DNA from: Phymatolithon calcareum
Taxonomy: Eukaryota; Rhodophyta; Florideophyceae; Hapalidiales
Assembly: GCA_977006965.1 (NCBI GenBank)
Contig: OZ345354.1
Span: 124,001-188,000, forward strand
DNA length: 64,000 bases
Direction: 5' to 3'
Below, piece by piece: positions 41,818-50,630 of this stretch. Below the pieces are notes generated by a model, which was given only the letters and a program-made list of their open reading frames with translations, did not search any database and was not told the DNA's origin. Position numbers and translations under genes: made by a program. Position 1 is the first letter of the stretch. The number at the start of each line of letters is the position of its first letter.

Positions 41818-42957
41818 ATGCGAAACGCTTTCTTTGCAAGTCTAGTGGTGCTTTTGAGCGCCGGAAACGCTGCAACTGAACCCGTGGACAGGATTCAAAA
41901 ACAAAGGCCTTGTCTCGTCCCTTCAGGTTCAGAAACTTCGTTCACGCCTCCGTTCTGGTGCTCGTTATCAGCAAACGTCACCGTCACATCCTCATGCACC
42001 ACGAAAGTAACGGAATACTTCCGCCCACCCTGGACGGTGTCGCAAATGCATCGCGTCCTGATCAAGCAATCGACTCAAACTATCCGAGACATCTCAATCA
42101 CACAAGTGCGCAACAACTCCCGATTCAAAATTCCGAGCCTCGACAAGCAATCCAAAGACAAACTCACCGTCGATATCGAATTCCAGCCCAATATCGCTGC
42201 CACGACTTCAACGTTTGTGTTGGAATATGTCGTCGACAGCGGCGTGTTGGGCTGGGTATACTGCTCCACTGACAAAGTCTTCCAACGCGATCCCGCGTCG
42301 TCGCGCAACCGAATCGCCATCTGGCGCCCGGGCGGATTATCCGTCAGTCGAATAGACACAGTCTCTGTCCAATTCTACTTCCCGGACGTCCCCACGGCTA
42401 ATCTCGCCCAGTTTCGCGTTCATAAACCGCCTTCATTTAACGGTACACTCGCCATCCAGAACCGTTCATCCATCTCCTTCACCCATCATAGCGGCGTCGC
42501 AGTGACCCGACCAGAATTGCTTATCTATTACCTCCGCTTCGCGGCTGCGACGGGCCGCTTGGTGTGTGCACAGTACCGCAACTGCGGCGAGGAGGTGCGT
42601 GCCTCCAGCATGGCATTGCAAAAAACCTCGCGCGCATCGAAGACGGAGCTTGGGCTGGCCATCGGGCTGATCGTATTTGTGGCGCTGTTCGGTGTTGGAA
42701 TCATCGCGTTGTGCTTGCGGAAACGGAAGAAGCGAGAAGCGGACGAGGGTACGGAAATTAATCCGGAGCTGCCGAGTGGGTTGCACCACTTTGCGTACGA
42801 CACTGGTGATGAAGTGTCGCCAGGGAAGTGGCAGTCTGGTACATTATCGGAATTGAGGCCTGCAGAAGCGCTCAATTCTCTTGCACCGCGAGCTGAGTCT
42901 GTGTTTTTGCGAGACATCAGCCCACAAAATCGACCTGACGGCAGAGCGTCTTTGTAA
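41818..42957 (+). CDS. Type I membrane protein with signal peptide, DUF2207-like ectodomain
   Basis: The frame is open 55 codons upstream, but the ATG at 41818 begins a clear signal peptide (MRNAFFASLVVLLSAGNAA), so it is taken as the start (379 residues). The ~290-residue ectodomain contains several Cys and N-x-S/T sites. It includes TSTFVLEYVVDSGVLGWVYC...RIDTVSVQFYFPD, a pattern like the bacterial/eukaryotic DUF2207 fold (Y.L.Y.V.G.L..., then V..V.V.V..P). That assignment is tentative. A transmembrane segment (ELGLAIGLIVFVALFGVGII) near residue 290 is followed by KRKKRE and a ~75-residue cytoplasmic tail with acidic and Ser/Pro residues. The architecture is receptor-like; function unknown. 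Confidence 0.6.
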   Translation: MRNAFFASLVVLLSAGNAATEPVDRIQKQRPCLVPSGSETSFTPPFWCSLSANVTVTSSCTTKVTEYFRPPWTVSQMHRVLIKQSTQTIRDISITQVRNNSRFKIPSLDKQSKDKLTVDIEFQPNIAATTSTFVLEYVVDSGVLGWVYCSTDKVFQRDPASSRNRIAIWRPGGLSVSRIDTVSVQFYFPDVPTANLAQFRVHKPPSFNGTLAIQNRSSISFTHHSGVAVTRPELLIYYLRFAAATGRLVCAQYRNCGEEVRASSMALQKTSRASKTELGLAIGLIVFVALFGVGIIALCLRKRKKREADEGTEINPELPSGLHHFAYDTGDEVSPGKWQSGTLSELRPAEALNSLAPRAESVFLRDISPQNRPDGRASL

Positions 42958-43062
42958 GCAGTCGTGCCTGGGAGTTATGGATTGGTGTGTGGTTGTGGAG
43001 TTGGAGGTAAACGTCTTACTTCGATGGACACTAAACAAGGGCTTGTAGTCTTGCTCCCTAGG

Positions 43063-43337
43063 TGTCGTGTATGTGCGATATTTGAGGAGAGTAGACAAGC
43101 AACCGCAAGCCTTGCTTGGAGTGCAGTTGCCTAGTGTCTAGTCTTTATTCCTCTACCAGAGTAGAACACGAAAAGCCGAAGAATGACCACTATGTACTTG
43201 CCCGGCGTCGTGTTCTTACAAGACGCTGGCAGCAACATGAGCCAGTAGTATATCAGCACTTGTCAACTTCGGCTGTACACATTACAAGGAAACAATTACT
43301 AACAGAGCAAAGGAATTACTAAAAGGTATCTTCGACA
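43063..43337 (-). repeat. 3' LTR of copia element
   Basis: 275 bp, TG...CA ends, preceded by CTAGG. It aligns with 50120-50386. Confidence 0.9.
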
Positions 43338-43385
43338 CTCGCCAAAACTAAATTGTCAGCGAAGTTGGTCTTCACCTGAGTATTG

Positions 43386-45548
43386 TCAGACTGAAGGTCC
43401 TGTCTGATCGTTATCCTGAGTAGTACCGGAGCTTGATCGGGCAGGGTCATCTCTGTGAACTATCCATTTGTTCACAGGGTGGCGAAGAGTAGCAGTGTCG
43501 AGAAGAGTGGTGAGCATAGGGGAGTTCATCTTCTTCGTTAACGGATCTGCCAAGTTGTATTCACTGGAGACGTGGGCCATGTTTTGGATTTCTCCTATGA
43601 CATAAGCTTGTCGAAGGGCGGCAACATCGATAAGCAAGCGCTTTTCCGAGGTACTAGACAACTTAGTGATAGTATCGAATATCGACATTGAATCCGTAAA
43701 GAGGAAGAGAGGGATCTTTTTCCCTAACATTTGGGCCAGGTCCTGCCGGAAAGTGTACGCATAGTCGAAGCATGCAGATAAGGCGTGAACTTCGGCAGCT
43801 AGTACGGAGCGTGTAACTCTACGACTTTTCCATGACGCATAGTGTATGAGACATGCATTACCGTTGCCATCTGCGAGGACAATAACCATTCCGAGCTGCG
43901 AGGTATTGTCCGAGTTATTGGCAAACGAGGCGTCGGCATACCTGCGGACTTCTAGAGTATCCATGTCTAGCTTGACAAAGGAGATTCCTCGCGGGTGCTT
44001 GGTCAGGTGTGCTAAGGCCGAGTTAAGCAGGCGTACATCCTTCGGAGTGGCGGCGTCTGGTTTGACTTGAGCCAGCTGTGCGCTGACAAATGCAATGTCC
44101 GGACGCGTGCAAGTAGCAATATACGCGGCTTGCCCTCGAGTGTGGGCAAAGTCTTTAGCAGAGAAACTTGAAGGTGATAACTTCTTTAAAGACTTGGCGT
44201 AGGTTGTCTGGTGGAGTTTGACTAAGTTTCCTTCGGAAGAGATGTCGTAACCATTAAAGCGAATTGGTAGAGTGCCTTCGCGGGGCTTCACGTCGAAACG
44301 GGAGGCCTTAAGGTCTTCCTCTTCGGCAAACTTGGCGTTTCCGATCCCAAGGCAATCATCGACAAGTATACCGATCATGCCTACCAATTCACTCTTCTCT
44401 TTCTTAAAAAAAGGCAAGGGTCCATAATAGACTGTGAAATGTCTAGATCGCCGACGTGATAGTTGCGATACGTCTGCCACCAGTACCCGGGGGATTCGGC
44501 TAATCCGTAAAGTGGCTTGATCGCATGCAGTAACCCTTGGTTCAGTTGGTCGATGAGGGAGAGCAACGGAGGACGATTGGGAAGACGAACGTAAAGTTCA
44601 CGACCAAGATTCGTATCGGACTGGACGAAAGCTTGTTTAACGTCCCGTGTCCAGAGCTTGAAGTCATACGCAAGGCTCAATGATATTAGAAGGCGAGCTG
44701 AAGAGCGAAGGATAGTCGGAGCCTCGTTTTACAACTAAATCTTTCTCCGGATCGCGATGACCTTGAATAACAAGTCGGCTCTTGTAGATGGGCTGGTCAT
44801 CATTTTCGAACTTGATAGAGTGGATTATGCGAGCCTTGAGAACAGTAGCACCCGGGGGAACGTCGTTTTCATCAACAACAACGTACGTGCCTCTGTCGAG
44901 GAGGCCTTTAATTTCAGCTTTATCGGCTTCGCGGAAGCGGGGATCATCGGGGTTGTTTACGATGACAGCATACAAATTGGTCGTGGGTGTCGGTACAAGT
45001 TCATTCTCGCGGCCTAATCCTTGACGGATGCTGTCAAAAGTCTCGTATAAGGTAGAGAGGCGATGGGAATTTGCTGCGGAATCTTGGTTTGATTCGGGAT
45101 TTGGAAAAGGGCCGGGAGTGAGATTTGATATAGAAACTTCATTAGGAGTGATATTTGCGCCATAAAATTCCATGTCCGCAACTCTGGATGGGGATAAAGT
45201 TGCCGAATGTTCTGGACTAGATATCAGATCTGGAAGTGTAGGGTCGGGACTAGATGGCGTTGCAGGGCGAGTGGGGGAGTCTGGGTGATTCAACGATGGT
45301 TGAGGGTTGCTAGATGGCCCAGATCCTGCACTAGTACCAGAGTTGTTCGCTTCCATCTCCTGTAAGTACGGTTTCACTGATGTGATTGAGAAGGGTTGTA
45401 TGGTCCCGTCCACATCGACGTACGCGGTCTTATAGTTGTCGTACTTGTACAGGGTGAAAGGACCTTCCCAAACCTTAGGTTTCTCACGGTAAACCAGAAC
45501 AGGGGCACCAGGAGGAACGCTGAAGACGTCCATCGGCTTCGTTCGCAT
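43386..45548 (-). pseudogene. copia reverse transcriptase and RNase H (frameshifted)
   Basis: Three minus frames make up one domain series. 45548-44664 starts with the integrase C-terminal GKPY-like part (VYREKPKVWEGPFTLYKYD), a Pro/Ser-rich linker and the RT beginning (ATVLKARIIHSIKF...SRLVIQGHRDPEKD). 44680-44381 continues LWTRDVKQAFVQSD and KPLYGLAESPGYWW. 44480-43386 gives the active-site GILVDDCLG, then RPDIAFVSAQLAQ. Its RNase H part shows RRYADASFANNSDNTSQLG, SRRVTRSVLAAEVHALS and FTDSMSIFD. Two frameshifts (near 44670 and 44430) inactivate it. Confidence 0.85.
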
Positions 45549-46070
45549 TCGGAGTGCAAGTTTATAACGCTGCTAGCAAACGATGTTTTCCATCTCCCGT
45601 CATGCGGCTTCAAGTGCAGAGAAACGTTCGCGTTGATCAGGTGCTAGGTGCTCAACATTTCCAAGTGGAAGCTTGGGCATTGTCCCGAATACCAGTAGGG
45701 TGGGTATCAGTCCATTGGGTCCAGCCGTGTTGTTTAAGGTGTGAACTGCGAGGGACAGGAGGACGTCATCTTGTAGTGTTGGGTACTCTACCTTGATCTT
45801 TTTGTAGATGCGGCGGAATGGTGCATGGTATCGTTCACCGGGACCGAGGGAGTTGTGTGACTCCGTAGGGGATGGTTTAGGAATAATTCCAAATTGAACA
45901 CAAGAGGTCGTAAAAAGTTCGCTATTGAAGACAGATCCTTGGGCATGGCTAAGTACATTTGGGAATCCAACATAGACGTTTACCCAGCACGTCACGAAGG
46001 CATTCCAAACGTCAACAGCACTTTCACCTCTGACGAATTGCGCGGCAGAGAAAATGAGTGCCTCTATCGA
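45549..46070 (-). pseudogene. copia integrase core, second half (frameshift and stops)
   Basis: The minus strand reads VGFPNVLSHAQGSVFNSELF, where the second catalytic Asp of the family (DQGS) is His, then SLGPGERYHAPFRRIYKKI near the Glu motif. It connects to the upstream gag-pol frame by a one-base shift near 46060. It connects to the following part through in-frame TGA (45600-45602) and, a few codons on, TAG. Confidence 0.75.
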
Positions 46071-48543
46071 CTATGTGGAGAGCTGGCGCGTGAGGGCGCT
46101 TTTCTATCCATACCAAGTCCAAGTAGATCTCATGGTTAAAGACGATACTGTCGGGCATAGTAACTTGAAAGACAAATGGTTTGGGCGCCATGCGTTGACA
46201 AGAGTTGCAGTGGGCGGCGATGTCTTCCAAAATTCGACGAGTATCTGAGGTAAAGGTCTCTGGAGAGGCACGACGAAGGAGGTTGGTAAGCTTGTCGGCT
46301 GATGGGTGCGCAAAACAACGATGGAGTTTGAGAAGCTCCTGTCGCGAAAACAGGACAACATGAGCTGGCCACTGTAGATACAGGTGACCAAGTTTGTTGC
46401 AAAGGTTCACGGTGAGGTTTGGATTGTTTTGAGAACAGAACTCGTTAGTAACCTCGTTGACATACCACTGGAGCTCTTTCATCTTGTCGAGCCCAAACAG
46501 GATAGGTATATCGACGTCTACAACATCGGTAGTGTACTCGATGTAGTGTCCGTTGAAGTCGATTGGCATGCGGATAGAGGCTTTACCAAGACTATTGTGC
46601 ACGACATCTCCCATTCTGAACGTTTCTTCACTTTCAGTCAGATATATATCCATGTGAGCATGCAAAAAGTAACGTTTGAATGCAGAAAGACCGGCCACGC
46701 ATTTCTGTGCACCGTTGTCCATACAAATTCCTTCGAATCCAGCCTCTCCGTCATGTTGCGTAAACAGAATCTGGATGTGATCAGCATGGAAAACATTGTA
46801 GGGGTAGATGACGGTCGTTGAGTAAAAAAGAGAGTGACTGTAAGAAGAATCTGCGAGTGCACTAAAAAGAGGTAGCTTCGGGGAGGATTCGACTTCACTC
46901 TTAGACTGGTCGTGCTCGGAATCAATGAAGTGTGTTCCAGCCGGTGCTGTGTCACTTGCAGAATCAATATCGGAAAGGGGGAACTCGTTGTTGAATGACA
47001 ACCAGGTATCGTCATCGAAATCCTGGATACTGTCTAGAGCACGATCGACATCGTCGTCGTTAGTAGAGACAGACTCAACGCAGAGAACCGAGACTGCCCA
47101 GAATGTTTTCTGTACTCGGGAGATCTTGTCGCAATCGCGGATAAGGTGTGAATCCGATTGGCAATGACGGCAAAGCAACCGACAGCCATTGCGTATGGGG
47201 TTCTTTCCATCCTTCTTCCTGTCTTGCCAAGAAGGGCGCTTGGTCTTGAAGCGTGCCATGTCGCCACAATAGCAGCGAAGTGCCATGTTTCCTCGGTTGT
47301 AGAGTGTTTCGCGGCCCATTGCTGCAACGGTGGACTTGGAGGGAGCTGCATGTGAGGCTGCAGCTTTCTGGTCTTCGACGACTTGAATGGCACGAGCGAT
47401 GGTCTCTTGGATAGCACTTGCTGTTGCGGTGGTAGCAAGTGGAATAAATGCTGCGAATGGTTCATTACGAACTGCTTTCTTAATGACATCGCGAAGGTGC
47501 TGATCATCCTGGTATACCGCATCAAGCTGCAGCTGGAGGAGCTGAGCGGTTTGCACGAGGTCGTTTAGAGCCGACTGGCTCGTCGCTCCTGGTTTATTTG
47601 TAAAGTCATTGAATTTTAAATCGTTCCATATACCGATAAGACGATCTCGACGTTCAGAAGAACAGAAACGAGCGTGAAGCATATCGAAAGCTTCTTCAAG
47701 GGTTCTTGCGGAAGGTAGGACACTTTGGTGGTAGAACAAACTCGCAGGGCTGTCTGGCACGAACAGCGCGTGTAGGTTTTCGAAAGCTTCTTCCTTCGTA
47801 ATTCCAAGGGACTTACACTTGGAAACGAATGACGTGTGGAAAGAGGCTAAGTTTTCAGTGATATGGCCAGAGCCTCTAAACTGTTGCGAGGAGTGGCTGT
47901 ATATCTTTAGAAAATAGGAGGCATTGGAGTATCTCCTTGCAGTGTCCTGGCAGAAGGAGCGAAGCTCAGGAGGTGTCCCGAGGCTTGAGTAGTTTCGCGG
48001 AGCAGGAGTTATTCCGTGTGCCATACGATCCGGATTAGGGCCGTGGGCGGCGGACTGCAAGTAGCTGGTAATATTCTCCACAGCAGAAGTGAGAGCGTCG
48101 ATGCGGTCATCTTGTGCAGATCCATTAGTGCGGATATCCTGTGCACCTGTTAGGTGGTCATGGATCGGATTTATGTTCGTAAGGACCGCGGCCACGGACA
48201 GGTGGTCCTGATCATGATGTTCGGCAGGCGGAGCCGGTGTCTCGTCAACAACAGTTGGAGGTTGGAGAAGACTGTATAGTGCCGTGATGACGTGCATACC
48301 AGGCGGGAATGTGTAACCCTTACCGACAAGGTAATTGCGAAGGTTGAGCTTGATAGTAATAGACATTCCGTCTATAAGCTCTCGAGTCATGGTCTCTTTG
48401 TATGCTTGAATGATCTCCGGGAGTGTAGTCAGAGTCTCAAAGAAGGTGTTCATAAGATCGTCCACCTCAGTGTCGGCATCAGTCATGTTGACGGCACTGC
48501 GCCGGCGGCCGTCACTAGAGCCGTTTGAGCCGTTTTCAGCCAT
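46024..48543 (-). CDS. copia Gag-protease-integrase N-terminal part
   Basis: ATG at 48543, 839 residues before the frame breaks. Residues ~1-390 are Gag-like (helical, with SLGTPPELRSFCQDTARRY and ...LHARFCSSERRDRLIGIW). A zinc knuckle (CRHCQSDSHLIRDC) lies near residue 460. The protease active site appears as GICMDNGAQKCVAG near 615, with Asn in place of the usual Ser/Thr. The integrase zinc domain (LHRCFAHPSADKL...HCNSCQ) is near 760-800, and the first core Asp region is IYLDLVWIEKR. Capsid, maturation and integration functions are expected of the intact parent; this copy ends early by frameshift. Confidence 0.85.
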   Translation of the reverse strand: MAENGSNGSSDGRRRSAVNMTDADTEVDDLMNTFFETLTTLPEIIQAYKETMTRELIDGMSITIKLNLRNYLVGKGYTFPPGMHVITALYSLLQPPTVVDETPAPPAEHHDQDHLSVAAVLTNINPIHDHLTGAQDIRTNGSAQDDRIDALTSAVENITSYLQSAAHGPNPDRMAHGITPAPRNYSSLGTPPELRSFCQDTARRYSNASYFLKIYSHSSQQFRGSGHITENLASFHTSFVSKCKSLGITKEEAFENLHALFVPDSPASLFYHQSVLPSARTLEEAFDMLHARFCSSERRDRLIGIWNDLKFNDFTNKPGATSQSALNDLVQTAQLLQLQLDAVYQDDQHLRDVIKKAVRNEPFAAFIPLATTATASAIQETIARAIQVVEDQKAAASHAAPSKSTVAAMGRETLYNRGNMALRCYCGDMARFKTKRPSWQDRKKDGKNPIRNGCRLLCRHCQSDSHLIRDCDKISRVQKTFWAVSVLCVESVSTNDDDVDRALDSIQDFDDDTWLSFNNEFPLSDIDSASDTAPAGTHFIDSEHDQSKSEVESSPKLPLFSALADSSYSHSLFYSTTVIYPYNVFHADHIQILFTQHDGEAGFEGICMDNGAQKCVAGLSAFKRYFLHAHMDIYLTESEETFRMGDVVHNSLGKASIRMPIDFNGHYIEYTTDVVDVDIPILFGLDKMKELQWYVNEVTNEFCSQNNPNLTVNLCNKLGHLYLQWPAHVVLFSRQELLKLHRCFAHPSADKLTNLLRRASPETFTSDTRRILEDIAAHCNSCQRMAPKPFVFQVTMPDSIVFNHEIYLDLVWIEKRPHAPALHIVDRGTHFLCRAIRQR

Positions 48544-48606
48544 TTTTTGGTTTTGGAACTGAGTTTAAAAGATAAACTACTGGTAGCTCCTAACTGAAAA
48601 ATTTAT

Positions 48607-49353
48607 CTACGACGACTTGTTACTCTTGAGCAGTACTTTCTTGTGCTTTTTACCCCCAAGGTGCTTCTTATAGTGGTGCGGGTTTAACTTCTGCGTGAAG
48701 ATATGTCCGCACTCACAGCGGTCGGGGATATTGGCAGGAGGGGGATGTGATTCGTTGTGACGGTGCGTAGGCGTGCGACAGTGTTGCGCCAACTGGTGTC
48801 CTTTACGCACGGTAACGTTACAGAACCCACAAATGTACCAACCTTGATTCTGGTAGATCTTGTTTGGCGTGATAACACGCGGAGGGAGCCTGGACTGCTT
48901 ATCTTTCGATTTCTTGGAAATCGGCTTGTGCTGGACACCAAGGGCCTTGTCCAGTCTCTTGGCTACACGAGGTGCTCGCGTCGACGTCAACAGGCGTGTT
49001 GCGTGGCGAGCAGCGTGTGAAGTGCGGGCGAAGGTTTCCTCTGCACGCGAAAGAGGAGGAATGGAGAGAGGACGACGAGGATTCTGCTTGCGCTGTTTGC
49101 GGACACGCAGTGCTTCGCTCCACCTCCAATCTTCTGCGGTACGTTCGGACGGCGGAGGAGGAACCCAATCAGCGGGAATGGTGTTCATTTCCGACGAGGG
49201 AGAACGCGATGAAGCGCTAGAATCCAACGAGGGGGACAGCGAAGAGGAGCTAGAATCGGACTCTGTAAGTTCCGAAAGGCGCCGAATACGGCGGAGGATG
49301 CGGTTCTTGGGAGAGAGGTCCACTGGTGCAATTAGCAAACAAAGTACAAACAA
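48607..49353 (-). CDS. Extra zinc-finger ORF upstream of copia gag
   Basis: An open frame of 248 codons without an early ATG; the first ATG is at 49188 (MNTIPADWVPPPPSERTAED). The N-terminal half is Ser/Arg-rich. The C-terminal end holds two finger-like motifs: CGFCNVTVRKGHQLAQH...H and CECGHIFTQKLNPHHYKKHL, followed by a Lys-rich end (GGKKHKKVLLKSNKSS). It lies between the 5' LTR and gag on the same strand, so it belongs to the element. Copia elements normally have no ORF here. An intron acceptor or leader splice may supply the start. A nucleic-acid-binding role is likely from the fingers, but inferred. Confidence 0.6.
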   Translation of the reverse strand: MFVLCLLIAPVDLSPKNRILRRIRRLSELTESDSSSSSLSPSLDSSASSRSPSSEMNTIPADWVPPPPSERTAEDWRWSEALRVRKQRKQNPRRPLSIPPLSRAEETFARTSHAARHATRLLTSTRAPRVAKRLDKALGVQHKPISKKSKDKQSRLPPRVITPNKIYQNQGWYICGFCNVTVRKGHQLAQHCRTPTHRHNESHPPPANIPDRCECGHIFTQKLNPHHYKKHLGGKKHKKVLLKSNKSS

Positions 49354-50119
49354 ACCAAGAAGGCGTGTTAGTAATTTAACAGTGCTCCGCGAGTACGTGT
49401 TAGGTAATCAATGAAGCAGCTGGCTAATATTTCGAGTGCAGTGGGTGCAACGCCAAACCAAACGGAGTGACGGTGAACCCAGCAGCAAGCGAAGAGCACC
49501 TACTTGTTCTTGAGGCAAACTCGCCACTTTGGCAGGTCACCTTAGGGTCGAACGGAACGTACCCAGGAGCCTCCGTAGTACGCGACTCCGACCCCCTGAT
49601 ACCGCAAGACCAGGGTGTGGGCGCTAGCGAGCAGCAGCGGAGACGGAACAGCAAGCGCGAGAAAAACCGGAGCGCGACGACGACTTGCGGCTTCTTCTTT
49701 GCGCCCACCCCGGCTGGGCGAGCGCGCGACGGCGGTGGTGTTGAGCTTGGTGTGTGCGGTTGGTGCACACACAGGGCGGGGGAGGATGGTTGGTATCTGT
49801 TGGGCGTGGGGGGTGTGAGGGAAAATGGCGAAGGGCGCGGTTATAAGGCCAATTATTAGACCCGTTAGGGCCTAAAGAGACCTTTTGGGCCTTGCGTGGC
49901 GAGCCCGTAAATGGGTCTGGGTGGTGAGCCCAAAAATGCGCCTGGGTGGTGCGCCAAGAAATCGGCGCTCGATTTTTTTGACCATTTTCGTGTCGTTCAA
50001 AGTCGCAAAAAATTTGGTGCGCGGCAAAAGCGGTCGCGCGGCAAAAGCCGCAAAGCCCTGCCGCGCAAACGAGAGGTGTTCGGTAGTGATAGCAAATACG
50101 CAATCCACTAATTCGCGAA
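49354..50119 (-). other. copia leader region
   Basis: GC-rich non-coding leader between the 5' LTR and the zinc-finger ORF. At about 49897-49965 a ~25-bp degenerate repeat occurs three times (GGCGAGCCCGTAAATGGGTC-like, then GGTGAGCCCAAAAATGCGCC, then GGTGCGCCAAGAAATCGGCGC). Around 50018-50065 is a run of GCGCGGCAAAAGC-like repeats. A primer-binding site would start with TGG next to the LTR, but the nearest TGG is about 12 bases in, so none is assigned. Confidence 0.45.
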
Positions 50120-50386
50120 TGTCGTGTATTTAAGGAGAGTAGACAAGCAACCGCAAGCCTTGCTTGGCGTGCAGTTACCTAGTGTCTAGTCTTTATTCCT
50201 CTACCAGAGTAGAACACGAAAAGCCGAAGAATGACCACTTTATACTTGCCCGGCGTCGTGTTCTTACACGACGCTGGCCGCAACATGAGCCAGTAGTATA
50301 TCAGCACTTGTCAACTTCGGCTGTACAACATTACAAGGAAACAATTACTAACAGAGCAAAGGAATTACTAAAAGGTATCTTCGACA
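50120..50386 (-). repeat. 5' LTR of copia element
   Basis: 267 bp, TG...CA ends, followed by CTAGG. It aligns with 43063-43337 and contains a short deletion relative to it. Confidence 0.9.
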
Positions 50387-50630
50387 CTAGGGGTGTTCGC
50401 GGCAGAGTGTACTTGCGGTAATCTCGAGCAAATTGCGTTTGTAGACAGTTGTCTTTCGAGAGAAAATTTATGTTCCGTCGATGTGACAACAGGTTGACAA
50501 TCAGGCAAATACTGTGCTACTATGCAAAAAGAACTAAACATGTTGCCAAAACGAATGCCTACGAAAGAATGTCAAACAAGTCCAGGTACAAGAACTTGAG
50601 CAAAACGAAGTTCAGCAGAGCTATTGCAAA

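Larger units (their letters stand above)
43063..50386 (-). mobile_element. Ty1/copia LTR retrotransposon, complete but degraded
   Basis: Two LTRs (43063-43337 and 50120-50386) begin TGTCG and end CGACA, and are flanked by the same 5-bp target duplication CTAGG (43058-43062 and 50387-50391). The minus-strand interior reads, 5' to 3': leader, a zinc-finger ORF, gag with zinc knuckle, protease, integrase, then RT and RNase H. Integrase before RT is the copia order. The LTRs differ by several substitutions and one ~8-bp indel (about 3% plus the indel, by eye), and pol has several frameshifts and stops. It is therefore an older, inactive copy. Confidence 0.92.

Noticed and set aside
49424-50108. 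Several 60-160-codon frames on both strands in the copia leader
   Set aside because: High GC makes stop-free frames likely, and none has a domain. The region is between the LTR and the first element ORF.
43063-50386. A CRISPR-like reading of the paired repeats
   Set aside because: There are only two copies, 7 kb apart, with TG...CA ends and a target duplication: they are LTRs. No spaced short repeats of CRISPR type were seen in the window.
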